Of a stretch of 64,000 bases of DNA, positions 52,630-61,254 are shown in pieces. The stretch covers positions 558,001-622,000 of the forward strand of contig NZ_JAVDSL010000001.1 in the NCBI RefSeq assembly GCF_031455295.1, in the 5' to 3' direction. Position 1 is the stretch's first letter; each line of letters opens with the position of its first letter. This stretch comes from Leifsonia sp. 1010 (GTDB lineage Bacteria; Actinomycetota; Actinomycetes; Actinomycetales; Microbacteriaceae). The notes below the pieces were generated by a model. It was given only the letters and a program-made list of their open reading frames with translations, did no database searches and had not been told where the DNA came from. The position numbers were made by a program, and so were the translations under genes.

Positions 52630-53045
52630 CTGCCCTTTCCCTGCCTGACCTGACGCACCCAGGGCGAGAGGACGTTCTGTCCGGGCTTCGGGGTGTCGAT
52701 GAAGCCGTTCAGGTTCACCTCGAACTCGTCGCCGTCGGGCAGCCCCGCTCGCACCCAGGTTCCGCCCGAACACGCGGCGCCGGAGCGTTCCGGCGTGCCG
52801 TCGGTGTACGCCAGGCAGATGCCGAATTGGCCGGTGCCGCGGAGAAGGTAGATGTCCCAGCCGTCGGCCGTGCCCTGGTAGCGGGAGGTGGACATGTCGC
52901 CGCCCTGGACCTCCGGGATGAGGTCGGTCGGGATGCGATCCTCCGCCGTTCGCTTCCCGTCGAACGGCGTCGGCGGGAACACGCACCCGCTCAATCCCGC
53001 CGCGACCACCGCCGCCATCACCGTCGCGAACACCCACCGCCGCAT
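52626..53045 (-). CDS. Putative lipoprotein of unknown function
   Basis: The protein has 139 residues. The N-terminus MRRWVFATVMAAVVAAG is a signal peptide with the lipobox LSGC. The mature part (RIPTDLIPEVQGGDMSTSRY, YLLRGTGQFGICLAYT) has two further cysteines and no family that I recognise. GGGGGG lies before ATG 53045. It is translationally coupled to the membrane protein at 52279. Confidence 0.65.
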   Translation of the reverse strand: MRRWVFATVMAAVVAAGLSGCVFPPTPFDGKRTAEDRIPTDLIPEVQGGDMSTSRYQGTADGWDIYLLRGTGQFGICLAYTDGTPERSGAACSGGTWVRAGLPDGDEFEVNLNGFIDTPKPGQNVLSPWVRQVRQGKGR

Positions 53046-53110
53046 CGCATACCCCCCGAACGGCACGCTAGCAGCAGCCCGCCCTGCGGCCCAGAGCCGG
53101 CGGCCCGGCC

Positions 53111-53333
53111 GCAGAAACGGAGGCGATCGGGCCCGGTACCTGCCCTGGACACCTCCGTTCCTCGTCGGCGCGCGGGCACATCCTGCTTTTCTCCTCCCTT
53201 TGCGACGCGGCGGTGCGCCGGGCTGCCCTATGCGGAAAGGGAGGTGATCCGGCGCGACGCGCCGCGGATCGGACACGAAGGGAGGGGGTCGCGGACCGGA
53301 GGTGCGAGATGTCCTCCGTTTGCGCGGGCGGGC
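53111..53333. repeat. Repeat family B, dispersed copy
   Basis: Blocks GCAGAAACGGAGGCGATC (about 53111), ACACCTCCGTTCC (about 53149), TCTCCTCCCTTTGCG (about 53192), GCGGAAAGGGAGGTGATC (about 53230), CGAAGGGAGGGGG (about 53276) and GTCCTCCGTTTGCGCGG (about 53312) alternate in orientation. The stretch around 53230 is closely similar to that around 43270. It fills the 343-base gap between the divergent lipoprotein and LigD-like genes; no gene is seen there. Confidence 0.8.
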
Positions 53334-53388
53334 GGCCGCCGCGACCCGACCCTGGCCCGGCCGCGCGGGCGCGGCTACCGTGGCGGGC

Positions 53389-54617
53389 ATGAGCCCGTCG
53401 AAGAAGTCCGAGACGTTCCTCGAGGTGGAGGGGCAGGAGGTGCGCATCTCGAGCCCCGACAAGGTCGTCTTCCCCGAGCCCGGGCTGACCAAGCTCGACC
53501 TCGCGCGCTACTACGTCGCGGTGGCGGACGGCGCGCTGCGCGGCGCCGGCGGCCGCCCGATGGTGCTGAAGCGCTTCGTGAAGGGGCTGACGCAGGAGCC
53601 GTTCTTCCAGAAGCGAGTGCCGGAGACTACATCGACACGGCCACGCTGCACTACGCCAGCGGCACGTCGGCGGAGGAGGCGGTGGTCCGGGATGCGGCCG
53701 GGCTCGCCTGGGTGTCCAACCTCGGCTGCCTCGACCTCAACCCGCATGCGGTCCGCGCGGAGGACCTCGACCATCCCGACGAGCTGCGCGTGGACCTCGA
53801 CCCGATGCCGGGTGTCGACTGGTCGCAGATCGTGGACGTCGCGTTCGTCGCCCGCGAGGTGCTCGACGATCACGGACTGGTCGGCTGGCCGAAGACGAGC
53901 GGATCGCGCGGCCTGCACATCCTGGTCCGCATCGCGCCCGAGTGGGGGTTCGCCGACGTGCGGCTGGCGGCGGAGACGCTGGCCCGCGAGGTCGAGAACC
54001 GCGCGCCCGGCCTAGCCACCGCCCGGTGGTGGAAGGAGGAGCGCGGCGAGAGCGTGTTCGTCGACTTCAACCAGAACGCGAAAGACCGCACGGTGGCATC
54101 GGCCTACTCCATCCGGCCGTTGCCCGACGCCCGCGTGTCGACCCCGCTCGACTGGGACGAGGTGCGCGAGCGGCGCCCGGAGGAGTTCACCGTCCGGACC
54201 GTGCTCGACCGCTTCGCCGAGCGCGGCGACCCGCACGAGGGCATCGACGACGCCGTCGGTTCGCTGGACGCGCTGCTCGCGCTCGCGAAGAAGCTGGGGC
54301 CGGCCGAGAAGCCGCCGCGCAGCGGGGACGGCGCCGGGCGCCGCGTCTCGCAGATGCCCCTCATCGAGGTCGCCCGCACGAAGACGAAGCCCGAGGCGGT
54401 GGATGCGCTCGAGCAGTGGAAGACCGCCCACCCGGACGTCGCGGCGCAGCTGCACCCGGCGGACGAACTGGTCGACGGGATGCGCGGCTCCAGCTCGCTC
54501 TGGTACCGCGTCCGGGTGAACCTGCAGCACGTTCCCGAGCCCGATCGCCCGGAGCAGGAGCCGCTGATCGCCGACTACGACCCGTGGGCCGGGCGGCAGT
54601 GGCCCGGCCGGGAGTAG
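53389..54617 (+). pseudogene. LigD-type polymerase-domain (NHEJ primase/polymerase) gene with a frameshift
   Basis: The first part (ATG 53389, SSPDKVVFPEPGLTKLDLARYY, MVLKRFVKG, EPFFQKRVPE) and the second part (DYIDTATLHYASG, LGCLDLNPHAVRAEDLDHP, LRVDLDP with the catalytic Asp pair, WPKTSGSRGLHILVRI, WWKEERGESVFVDFNQNAKDRTVASAYS) together make a LigD polymerase domain of about 405 residues, but lie in different frames. One base (or 3n+1 bases) is missing between 53619 and 53625. All catalytic residues are otherwise intact. It is either a recent pseudogene or a sequencing error. Confidence 0.8.
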
Positions 54618-54651
54618 CCCGGCCGGGAGTAGCCGTCGCGAGTACGCCCGC

Positions 54652-55896
54652 TCAGGCCGGCGCGATCACGGGCAGGAGCTGACCCGCGATCACATCGTCG
54701 AAGTCGGCTCCGACTACGCCGATGAGCGGAGCGGTGAACATCGCGGAAAGCGCGTGGGAGGCCGCACCCGGCGCGCCCACCGGGGTCACCGATACGCCGT
54801 CGCCGCGGTCGGTCACCGCGAGCGGCACGAAGCGCACCGCCCCGGCTGACCCGGCCCAGCCGGACGAGACGACCTCCGCGCCCGACGCATCCGTCGCCGT
54901 CCTCCCCGCGAGGCGGTCGAGCACCGGCCGTACGAACGCCTCGAACGAGACGAAGGCGGCGGTGGGCGTTCCGGGGAGGGCGAGCCACGGCACGCCGCCC
55001 CAGCTGCCGTGCGCCTGGGGGCGGCCGGGTCGCATTGCGACGCGGCCGAGCATCCCGCCCGGTGATGCCGCGGCGAGGCGGCCGAGCAGGTCGTGGGTTC
55101 CCGCGCCGAGGCCGCCGGTCGAGACGATCACGTCGGCGTCCTGCGAGGCGGCGTCGAGGGCCGCCCGCAGGGCCGCCTCCGTGTCACCGGCACGGTGCAC
55201 ACCCGTCACCTCGCACCCCAGTGAGCGGGCCGCGGCGGTGAGGTAGACGCCGTTCGAATCGGGGATGACGCAGGCGGCGGCATCCCGCTCGTCACCGAAC
55301 GGTCGGCCGGCTCCCGCCAGTTCGTCGCCGCTGGAGACCACCGCGACGCGCGGACGCCGGTGCACAAGAACCGTGCTGTGCCCCGTCGCCGCGAGCAGCG
55401 CGAGCGCACGAGCGGTGAGCGGGGTGCCCGCGGGCAGCAGCGACGCCCCGGCCGCGACGTCCTCCCCCGCCCGCCGGATGTTCGATTTGGCGGGCGGCCA
55501 CAAAGTCACCGTCGCGTCGCCCGTGAACCGGCCGGCGACGGTGAGCTCGATCGGGACGACGAGGTCCGCCCCGGCGGGCAGAGGCGCGCCGGTCATCACG
55601 CGCACGGCCTCCCCCGGCCGGATCGGGACCGGACGGTGGTCCCCGGCCCGGGCTCCCTCGGCGACGGTCAATGTCACGGGGTTCGCCGCGCTCGCCCCAG
55701 CGAGGTCGGCCGCCCGCACGGCGAATCCGTCCATCGCGGAGTTGTCGAACAGCGGGACCGGGAGTCGGGCGGCCAGATCACGGGCCGTCACGCGGCCGAC
55801 CGCGTCGACGACCGCGACCTCTTCCGCAGGCAGAGGCCGCACCGGCTCGAGCACGGCGGCGCGGTATTCGTCGACGGTCAGCGCGGTCGCATCCAT
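54652..55896 (-). CDS. moeA: Molybdopterin molybdotransferase
   Basis: The protein has 414 residues. MoeA features are LFDNSAMDGFAV, VRVMTGAPLPAGADLVVP, AGEDVAAGASLLPAG, VVSSGDEL and the ligase-type STGGLGAGTHDLL followed by MRPGRPQAHG and ALPGTPTAAFVSFE. It inserts molybdate into molybdopterin adenylate to make the cofactor used by the nitrate reductase encoded next door. The ATG at 55896 follows GGGAGG and is preferred to one eight codons earlier. It is divergent from narK. Confidence 0.95.
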   Translation of the reverse strand: MDATALTVDEYRAAVLEPVRPLPAEEVAVVDAVGRVTARDLAARLPVPLFDNSAMDGFAVRAADLAGASAANPVTLTVAEGARAGDHRPVPIRPGEAVRVMTGAPLPAGADLVVPIELTVAGRFTGDATVTLWPPAKSNIRRAGEDVAAGASLLPAGTPLTARALALLAATGHSTVLVHRRPRVAVVSSGDELAGAGRPFGDERDAAACVIPDSNGVYLTAAARSLGCEVTGVHRAGDTEAALRAALDAASQDADVIVSTGGLGAGTHDLLGRLAAASPGGMLGRVAMRPGRPQAHGSWGGVPWLALPGTPTAAFVSFEAFVRPVLDRLAGRTATDASGAEVVSSGWAGSAGAVRFVPLAVTDRGDGVSVTPVGAPGAASHALSAMFTAPLIGVVGADFDDVIAGQLLPVIAPA

Positions 55897-55970
55897 CTCC
55901 ACCTCCCGGGGATCTGTCACACACGCTAGGCGGGCGCGATGACGGCCTCGTTGCCCCCGCGCACTCGCCC

Positions 55971-56031
55971 CGTTACGTTCCCCTCACAGCACCGGGCAGC
56001 GGGCGAGAGGTGTTCGTTACGCCGCTTTCAC
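55971..56031 (+). promoter_or_regulatory. Two putative GlnR boxes upstream of narK
   Basis: GTTACGTTCCCCTCAC (AC at 55975-55976 and 55986-55987) and GTTACGCCGCTTTCAC (AC at 56019-56020 and 56030-56031) both fit the AC-N9-AC form of actinobacterial GlnR sites. They are 44 bases apart, about four helical turns, so on the same face. They lie 85-140 bases before the narK start, and GlnR is a known activator of nitrate assimilation. Confidence 0.55.
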
Positions 56032-56114
56032 GCACGGAGCGGTCGGCGGAAACACGGGCTTCCTAGCGTGGGGTCACCCACTTCACCCGCAGGTTCCCCG
56101 CAGGAGGTCCACCG

Positions 56115-57545
56115 ATGACCAGCACCGTCTCCGCTCCGGCCACGACCGGGACCGCAACCCCCGAGTCGACCGCTTCCGAGTCGACCGCCCCCGCCACACC
56201 CCTGACCATCCGCCCCGGCCGCTGGATCGAGGGATGGAACGCCGAAGACCCCGCGCAGTGGCGCGACCAGGGCGCCGCCATCGCCCAGCGCAACCTGCGC
56301 TGGTCGATCTTCGCCGAGTTCCTCGGCTTCGTCGTCTGGCAGCTGTGGTCGATCGTGGTCGTGTCGCTTCCCGCGGCCGGCTTCACCTTCGACACCGCGC
56401 AGACGTTCTGGCTGATCTCGATGCCGAGCCTGGTCGGGGCGACGCTCCGCTTTCCCTACACGTTCATGGTCCCGCGCTTCGGCGGGCGCAACTGGACGAT
56501 GATCTCGGCGGCGCTGCTGCTCATCCCGGCGATCGGCCTGGCCGTCTGCGTCGCCAACCCGCAGACGCCGTTCGGCGTGATGCTGCTGGTCGCGGCCCTG
56601 GCCGGGTTCGGCGGCGGCAATTTCGCCAGCTCGATGGCGAACATCACGTTCTTCTACCCGCAGCGGAAGAAGGGATGGGCGCTCGGCCTCAACGCTGCCG
56701 GCGGCAACCTCGGCGCGGCCGTAGCACAGTTCGCCGTCCCGATCGTCATCACCATCGGAGCCGGCGCGACCCTGCAGCTGCCCCTCGCGGGCCTGATCTG
56801 GGTGCCGCTCATCATCGTGGCGATCGTCGGCGCCTGGCGGCGCATGGACAACCTGACCAACGCCCGCGCCGACCTGACCGCCTCCCTGGCCGCGCTGAAG
56901 GCCCCGGAGCTGTGGCTGATGGCCCTGCTCTACATCGGGACGTTCGGGTCGTTCATCGGCTTCTCCGGCGTCTTCCCGAAGCTGATCGCCGACCAGTTCC
57001 CGTCGTTCAGCTCCTTCCCGGTGGCCGGCGCGACGCTCTCACTCGCCTTCCTCGGTGCGCTCGTCGGCTCACTGGCCCGTCCGTTCGGCGGCCGGTTGGC
57101 GGACCGGTTCGGCGGCAGTGTCATCACGATCGCGGCCTTCGTCGTCATGGGCGCGGGCGCACTCGCGGTGGTCCTCACCCTTCCGCTGGACAACTTCTGG
57201 CTGTTCCTCGCCTTCTTCCTCGTGCTGTTCATCGCGAGCGGCGCGGGCAACGGGGCGACCTACCGGATGATCCCCACCCTGTTCGCGCTGCGTGCCGGCG
57301 CCGCCGACGGCCACAGCACGGCGGGCGACGTCTCCGCCCAGCGCACCGCGGCAGCAGCTCTTGGAATCGTGTCGGCCTTCGGCGCATACGGCGGGTTCGT
57401 CATCCCGCAGGTGCTCGGCCTCTCCAAGACCTCGACCGGGGGCTACGAGTCCGGCCTGCTGTGGTTCGTCGCCGCGTACGCCGTCCTGCTCGCCGTGACC
57501 GTCGGCGTGGCCCTGCACGGGCGTCGCCGCGGGGTCCGGATCTAG
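56115..57545 (+). CDS. narK: Nitrate/nitrite MFS transporter NarK
   Basis: The protein has 476 residues and about twelve transmembrane helices after a Thr/Ala/Ser-rich leader of 50 residues. It carries the NarK nitrate signatures: AGFGGGNFASSMANITFFYP with the following KGWALGLNAAGGNLG, and the second signature IASGAGNGATYRMIP. It imports nitrate or exchanges it for nitrite. GCAGGAGG precedes the ATG. It is the first gene of narK-nasC-nasB. Confidence 0.96.
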   Translation: MTSTVSAPATTGTATPESTASESTAPATPLTIRPGRWIEGWNAEDPAQWRDQGAAIAQRNLRWSIFAEFLGFVVWQLWSIVVVSLPAAGFTFDTAQTFWLISMPSLVGATLRFPYTFMVPRFGGRNWTMISAALLLIPAIGLAVCVANPQTPFGVMLLVAALAGFGGGNFASSMANITFFYPQRKKGWALGLNAAGGNLGAAVAQFAVPIVITIGAGATLQLPLAGLIWVPLIIVAIVGAWRRMDNLTNARADLTASLAALKAPELWLMALLYIGTFGSFIGFSGVFPKLIADQFPSFSSFPVAGATLSLAFLGALVGSLARPFGGRLADRFGGSVITIAAFVVMGAGALAVVLTLPLDNFWLFLAFFLVLFIASGAGNGATYRMIPTLFALRAGAADGHSTAGDVSAQRTAAAALGIVSAFGAYGGFVIPQVLGLSKTSTGGYESGLLWFVAAYAVLLAVTVGVALHGRRRGVRI

Positions 57546-57558
57546 GGCGACGCCGTCC

Positions 57559-59661
57559 ATGGCCGCCGACAGCCACTGCCCGTACTGCGCTCTGCAGTGC
57601 GCGATGACGCTGACCCCGGACCCGCTCGCGGCGACCCCGGTCACCGTGGCCGGGCGCGCGTTCCCGACGAACCGCGGCGGTCTCTGCAAGAAGGGCTGGA
57701 CGTCGGCCGAGCTCCTGCGGACGCCCGACCGGCTCACCGTCCCGCTGGTCCGTCGAGACGGCGAGCTGCGGCCAGCGACCTGGGACGACGCCCTCGGGAT
57801 GATCGCCGAACGCCTCGCGGCCCTCCGACGGGAGCACGGGGCCGACGCGGTCGGCGTCTTCGGCGGCGGCGGTCTCACCAACGAGAAGGCCTACGTGCTC
57901 GGCAAGTTCGCCCGGTTGGCACTCGGCACCTCGCGCATCGACTACAACGGGCGCTTCTGCATGTCGTCGGCGGCGGCAGCGGGCAACCGGGCGTTCGGCG
58001 TCGACCGGGGGATGCCGTTCCCGGTGACCGACCTCGACGACGCGGACACCATCCTGCTTCTCGGCTCGAACGTCGCGGCGACCATGCCGCCGTTCCTCGG
58101 CCATCTCTCCGGCGCACGCGCGGCCGGCGGGTTCATCGTGGTCGACCCGCGGCGGTCGCAGACGGCGCAGCTCACGGCGGACGGCGCCGGCATCCACCTG
58201 CAGCCCGCGCCCGGCACCGACCTCGTCCTGCTGCTCGGGCTGCTGCACGTGGTGCTGGCCGACGGCCTCGCCGACACGGCGTACCTCGAAGCGCGCACGA
58301 CCGGCTTCGACGCGGTGCGCCGGAGCGTCGCGGGATGGTGGCCCGAGCGGGTGCAGGAGCACACGGGCGTCCCGGTCGGGCAGCTGCGGGTGGTCGCCCG
58401 CCGCCTCGCGCGCGGGCGCGGGACCTTCATCCTCACCGGGCGCGGCGTGGAGCAGCATGTGGACGGCACGGACACCGCGACAGCCGCCATCAACCTGGCG
58501 CTGGCCCTCGGCCTGGTCGGCCGCCCCGGATCCGGCTACGGCACGCTCACCGGCCAGGGCAACGGACAGGGCGGGCGGGAGCACGGGCAGAAATGCGACC
58601 AGCTGCCGGGCTACCGCAAGATCACCGACCCGGCGGCTCGCGCCGCGGTCGCCGCGGTCTGGGGCGTCGACCCGGCCGTCATCCCCGGCCCCGGCGTCCC
58701 CGCCGTCGAACTGCTCGGGATGCTCGGGCAGCGGCCCGACGGCGTGCGGGCGCTGCTCGTGCACGGCTCCAACGTGGTCGTCTCCGGCCCGGACGCCGGT
58801 GCCATCCGCTCCGGGCTCGAGGCGCTCGACCTCCTCGTCGTCTGCGACTTCGTCCTCTCGGAGACCGCCGAGCTGGCCGACGTGGTGCTGCCGGTGACGC
58901 AGTGGGCGGAGGAGGAGGGCACGATGACGAACCTGGAGGGTCGCGTCCTTCGACGGCGGCGCGCCCTCGATCCGCCGCCCGGGGTGCGCAGCGAGCTCGA
59001 CATCCTCGCCGACCTCGCGCACCGGCTGAATGCGCCGTCGACGTGGCCGACCGACCCGGCGGAGGTCTTCGACGAACTCGCCCGGGCCTCCGCGGGCGGT
59101 GTCGCCGATTACTCCGGGCTCAGCCACGCCGTCCTCGACGCACAGGCGGAGATCGGGGAGGCGGCCCACTGGCCGTACCCCGCCGGATCGACGGGGACGC
59201 CCCGCCTCTTCCTCGACCGCTTCGGCCACGACGACGGACGAGCGCGCCTCGTCGCCGTGCGGGCCCGCGAGCTCACGACCGGGCGCCGGCCGGGCGAGCT
59301 CACCCTGATCACCGGCCGCCTGCTGGAGCACTACCAGTCGGGGGCGCAGACGCGCCGGGTTCCCGAGCTCGTCACCGCGCAGCCGGAGGTGCGGGCCGAG
59401 CTGCATCCGGCCACGGCCGCCCGGCTGGGCATCGCCGACGGCGACCGGGTCGTCGTCGGCAACTCGCGCGGCGCTGTGACGGCACGCGCCCTGCTCTCGA
59501 CCGGGATGCGCCTCGACACGGTGTTCCTGCCGTTCCATTTCGCCGGCCGGCAGTGCGCCAACCTGCTCACCGAGGCGGCCGTCGACCCGATCTCGGCGAT
59601 GCCCGAGTTCAAGCGGACCGCCGTGACGGTCCGCCCCGCTGTGGAAGAGGAGGCGGCATGA
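57559..59661 (+). CDS. nasC: Assimilatory nitrate reductase catalytic subunit (molybdopterin, 4Fe-4S)
   Basis: The protein has 700 residues. Cys 7, 10, 14 and 43 (HCPYCALQC, GGLCKKG) bind the N-terminal 4Fe-4S cluster. The Mo-bisMGD fold follows: NGRFCMSSAAAAGNRAFG with the probable Mo-ligand Cys, LLLGSNVAATMPP, GYGTLTGQGNGQGGREHG and DVVLPVTQWAEEEGTMTN. The C-terminal domain has ITGRLLEHYQSGAQTRRV. The twin-arginine signal is absent, so the enzyme is cytoplasmic and assimilatory. It reduces nitrate to nitrite. The stop overlaps nasB as ATGA. Confidence 0.95.
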   Translation: MAADSHCPYCALQCAMTLTPDPLAATPVTVAGRAFPTNRGGLCKKGWTSAELLRTPDRLTVPLVRRDGELRPATWDDALGMIAERLAALRREHGADAVGVFGGGGLTNEKAYVLGKFARLALGTSRIDYNGRFCMSSAAAAGNRAFGVDRGMPFPVTDLDDADTILLLGSNVAATMPPFLGHLSGARAAGGFIVVDPRRSQTAQLTADGAGIHLQPAPGTDLVLLLGLLHVVLADGLADTAYLEARTTGFDAVRRSVAGWWPERVQEHTGVPVGQLRVVARRLARGRGTFILTGRGVEQHVDGTDTATAAINLALALGLVGRPGSGYGTLTGQGNGQGGREHGQKCDQLPGYRKITDPAARAAVAAVWGVDPAVIPGPGVPAVELLGMLGQRPDGVRALLVHGSNVVVSGPDAGAIRSGLEALDLLVVCDFVLSETAELADVVLPVTQWAEEEGTMTNLEGRVLRRRRALDPPPGVRSELDILADLAHRLNAPSTWPTDPAEVFDELARASAGGVADYSGLSHAVLDAQAEIGEAAHWPYPAGSTGTPRLFLDRFGHDDGRARLVAVRARELTTGRRPGELTLITGRLLEHYQSGAQTRRVPELVTAQPEVRAELHPATAARLGIADGDRVVVGNSRGAVTARALLSTGMRLDTVFLPFHFAGRQCANLLTEAAVDPISAMPEFKRTAVTVRPAVEEEAA

Positions 59662-61235
59662 GCGGACGGCCGCTGCGCGTCGTCCTGGTCGGCTACGGCC
59701 CGGTCGGTGCCCGTTTCGTCGAGGAGCTGCTGCCCTCCGTCGCCGGCGGAGACGCGACGCTCACCGTGGTGGGCGCAGAGCGCGAGGACGCCTACAACCG
59801 CGTCCTCGTCGCCGAATACGCGGTCGGGGCGGCCGCACGCGAGCGGCTCGACCTGACCGACACCGCGGCGGCGCGCGCGGCCGGTGCCGACATCCGGCTC
59901 GGCGAGGTCGCGACGGCGATCGACCGCGAGCGCCAGCGGGTGCTGCTCGACACCGGCGAGGAGCTCCCCTACGACCGGCTCGTGCTCGCCACGGGTGCGC
60001 GCGCGAACATCCCGACGCTCGACGGCCTCCAGCACGCCCGGCGCGACCGCTCGGCGGCGCCCGGAGCCGCGCTCGACCAGGGCGCGCGGCCGCTGCCGAC
60101 CGGCGTCGTCGCCCTGCGCGACCTTGCCGACGCCGAGGCGGTCGCCCCCGTGGTCGCCGGCGGCGGCACCATCGTCGTGCTCGGAGCCGGAGTACTCGGG
60201 ATGGAGTTCGCGCTGCTCGCCGCCGAGCACGGCGCGCAGGTGGTCGTCGTCCATCACGGTCCGACGCCGATGGCGCGCAACCTCGACGAGACGGGCGGTC
60301 GGATGCTGAGCCGCGCCTCCCGCACGCTCGGCGTCGGCATGGCCGCGCATGCGCGCGCCGAGAGCATCGGCTTCCGCGACGAGCCGAGCGGACCGGTGTT
60401 CGACGGCATCGGCTGCGCCGACGGCACGTACATCGCCGGCGACCTGCTGGTGCTGTCCTGCGGTGTCGGCGCGCGGATGGAGCTGGCGCTGGCCGCCGGT
60501 CTCGCGTGCTCGTCCGGCATCCTCGTCGACGAGGAGCTGCGCAGCTGGAGCGACCCGGACGTCTTCGCCCTCGGCGACTGCGCACAGGTCGCGTCGCCCG
60601 AGGACGCGGGAGCCGACGGCCGCGTCCCCGGCGCGCCGTCCGGGCTGATCGGTCCGGGCTGGCGCCAGGCCGCCGCCCTCGCGCGGCGACTGCGCGCCGA
60701 GGCGGCGGGCGGATCCGCCGGGGCGGATGCCGCCGTGGCGCTGCGCGAGCGTCCGGCCGTCGTGATGCTGAAGGCGACCGGCCTCGACGTGGTCGCGGGA
60801 GGCGATCACGCTGCCGACGCCTGGGACGAGACCGCCGAGGTCGCCGTCTGGCTCGACCGGGCCCGGGGCGCCTACCTCAAGACCGTGGTCCGCGACGATG
60901 CGCTCACCGGATTCGTCTCCGTCGGCCTCCCCCACGCCGGCGCGGAACTGACACTGCTCTTCGAGCGCGGCGGCGCGCTCCCGGCCGAGCCGTCCGCACT
61001 GCTCCGGCTGGATGCCGCCGACGACGCGCACGGTCTCGCGGACGACCCGCAGGGTCCGGAGGCGACGGTGTGCTGGTGCAACGGGGTGACGGCCGGGCGT
61101 ATCTCCGAGGCCGCGGCGGGAGGCTGCGGCACGGTCGACGCGGTCGGCCGCGAGACCCGCGCGGGAACCGGCTGCGGGGGATGCAAGGGCCGGATCGCGA
61201 GCCTCCTCGCGGCGGCGCAGGCGGTGCCGCGATGA
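59658..61235 (+). CDS. nasB: Assimilatory nitrate reductase electron-transfer subunit (FAD/NAD(P) with BFD-type 2Fe-2S domain)
   Basis: The protein has 525 residues. It has two Rossmann motifs (VLVGYGPVGARF and IVVLGAGVLGMEFALLAAEH), an FAD-binding VFALGDCAQ segment and a C-terminal BFD-like domain with CWCN and CGGC cysteines for a 2Fe-2S cluster. It resembles the N-terminal half of NirB and the NasB subunit, and would carry electrons from NAD(P)H to NasC. A full siroheme domain is absent. It is translationally coupled to nasC and ends 19 bases from the convergent hemD-like gene. Confidence 0.9.
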   Translation: MSGRPLRVVLVGYGPVGARFVEELLPSVAGGDATLTVVGAEREDAYNRVLVAEYAVGAAARERLDLTDTAAARAAGADIRLGEVATAIDRERQRVLLDTGEELPYDRLVLATGARANIPTLDGLQHARRDRSAAPGAALDQGARPLPTGVVALRDLADAEAVAPVVAGGGTIVVLGAGVLGMEFALLAAEHGAQVVVVHHGPTPMARNLDETGGRMLSRASRTLGVGMAAHARAESIGFRDEPSGPVFDGIGCADGTYIAGDLLVLSCGVGARMELALAAGLACSSGILVDEELRSWSDPDVFALGDCAQVASPEDAGADGRVPGAPSGLIGPGWRQAAALARRLRAEAAGGSAGADAAVALRERPAVVMLKATGLDVVAGGDHAADAWDETAEVAVWLDRARGAYLKTVVRDDALTGFVSVGLPHAGAELTLLFERGGALPAEPSALLRLDAADDAHGLADDPQGPEATVCWCNGVTAGRISEAAAGGCGTVDAVGRETRAGTGCGGCKGRIASLLAAAQAVPR

Positions 61236-61254
61236 CGCCCGGTGTCACGACGCC

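Noticed and set aside
52279-53037. A 252-residue protein start far upstream of the small membrane protein
   Set aside because: The N-terminal 130 residues are an off-frame reading of the lipoprotein gene; the GTG overlapping its stop is the likely start.
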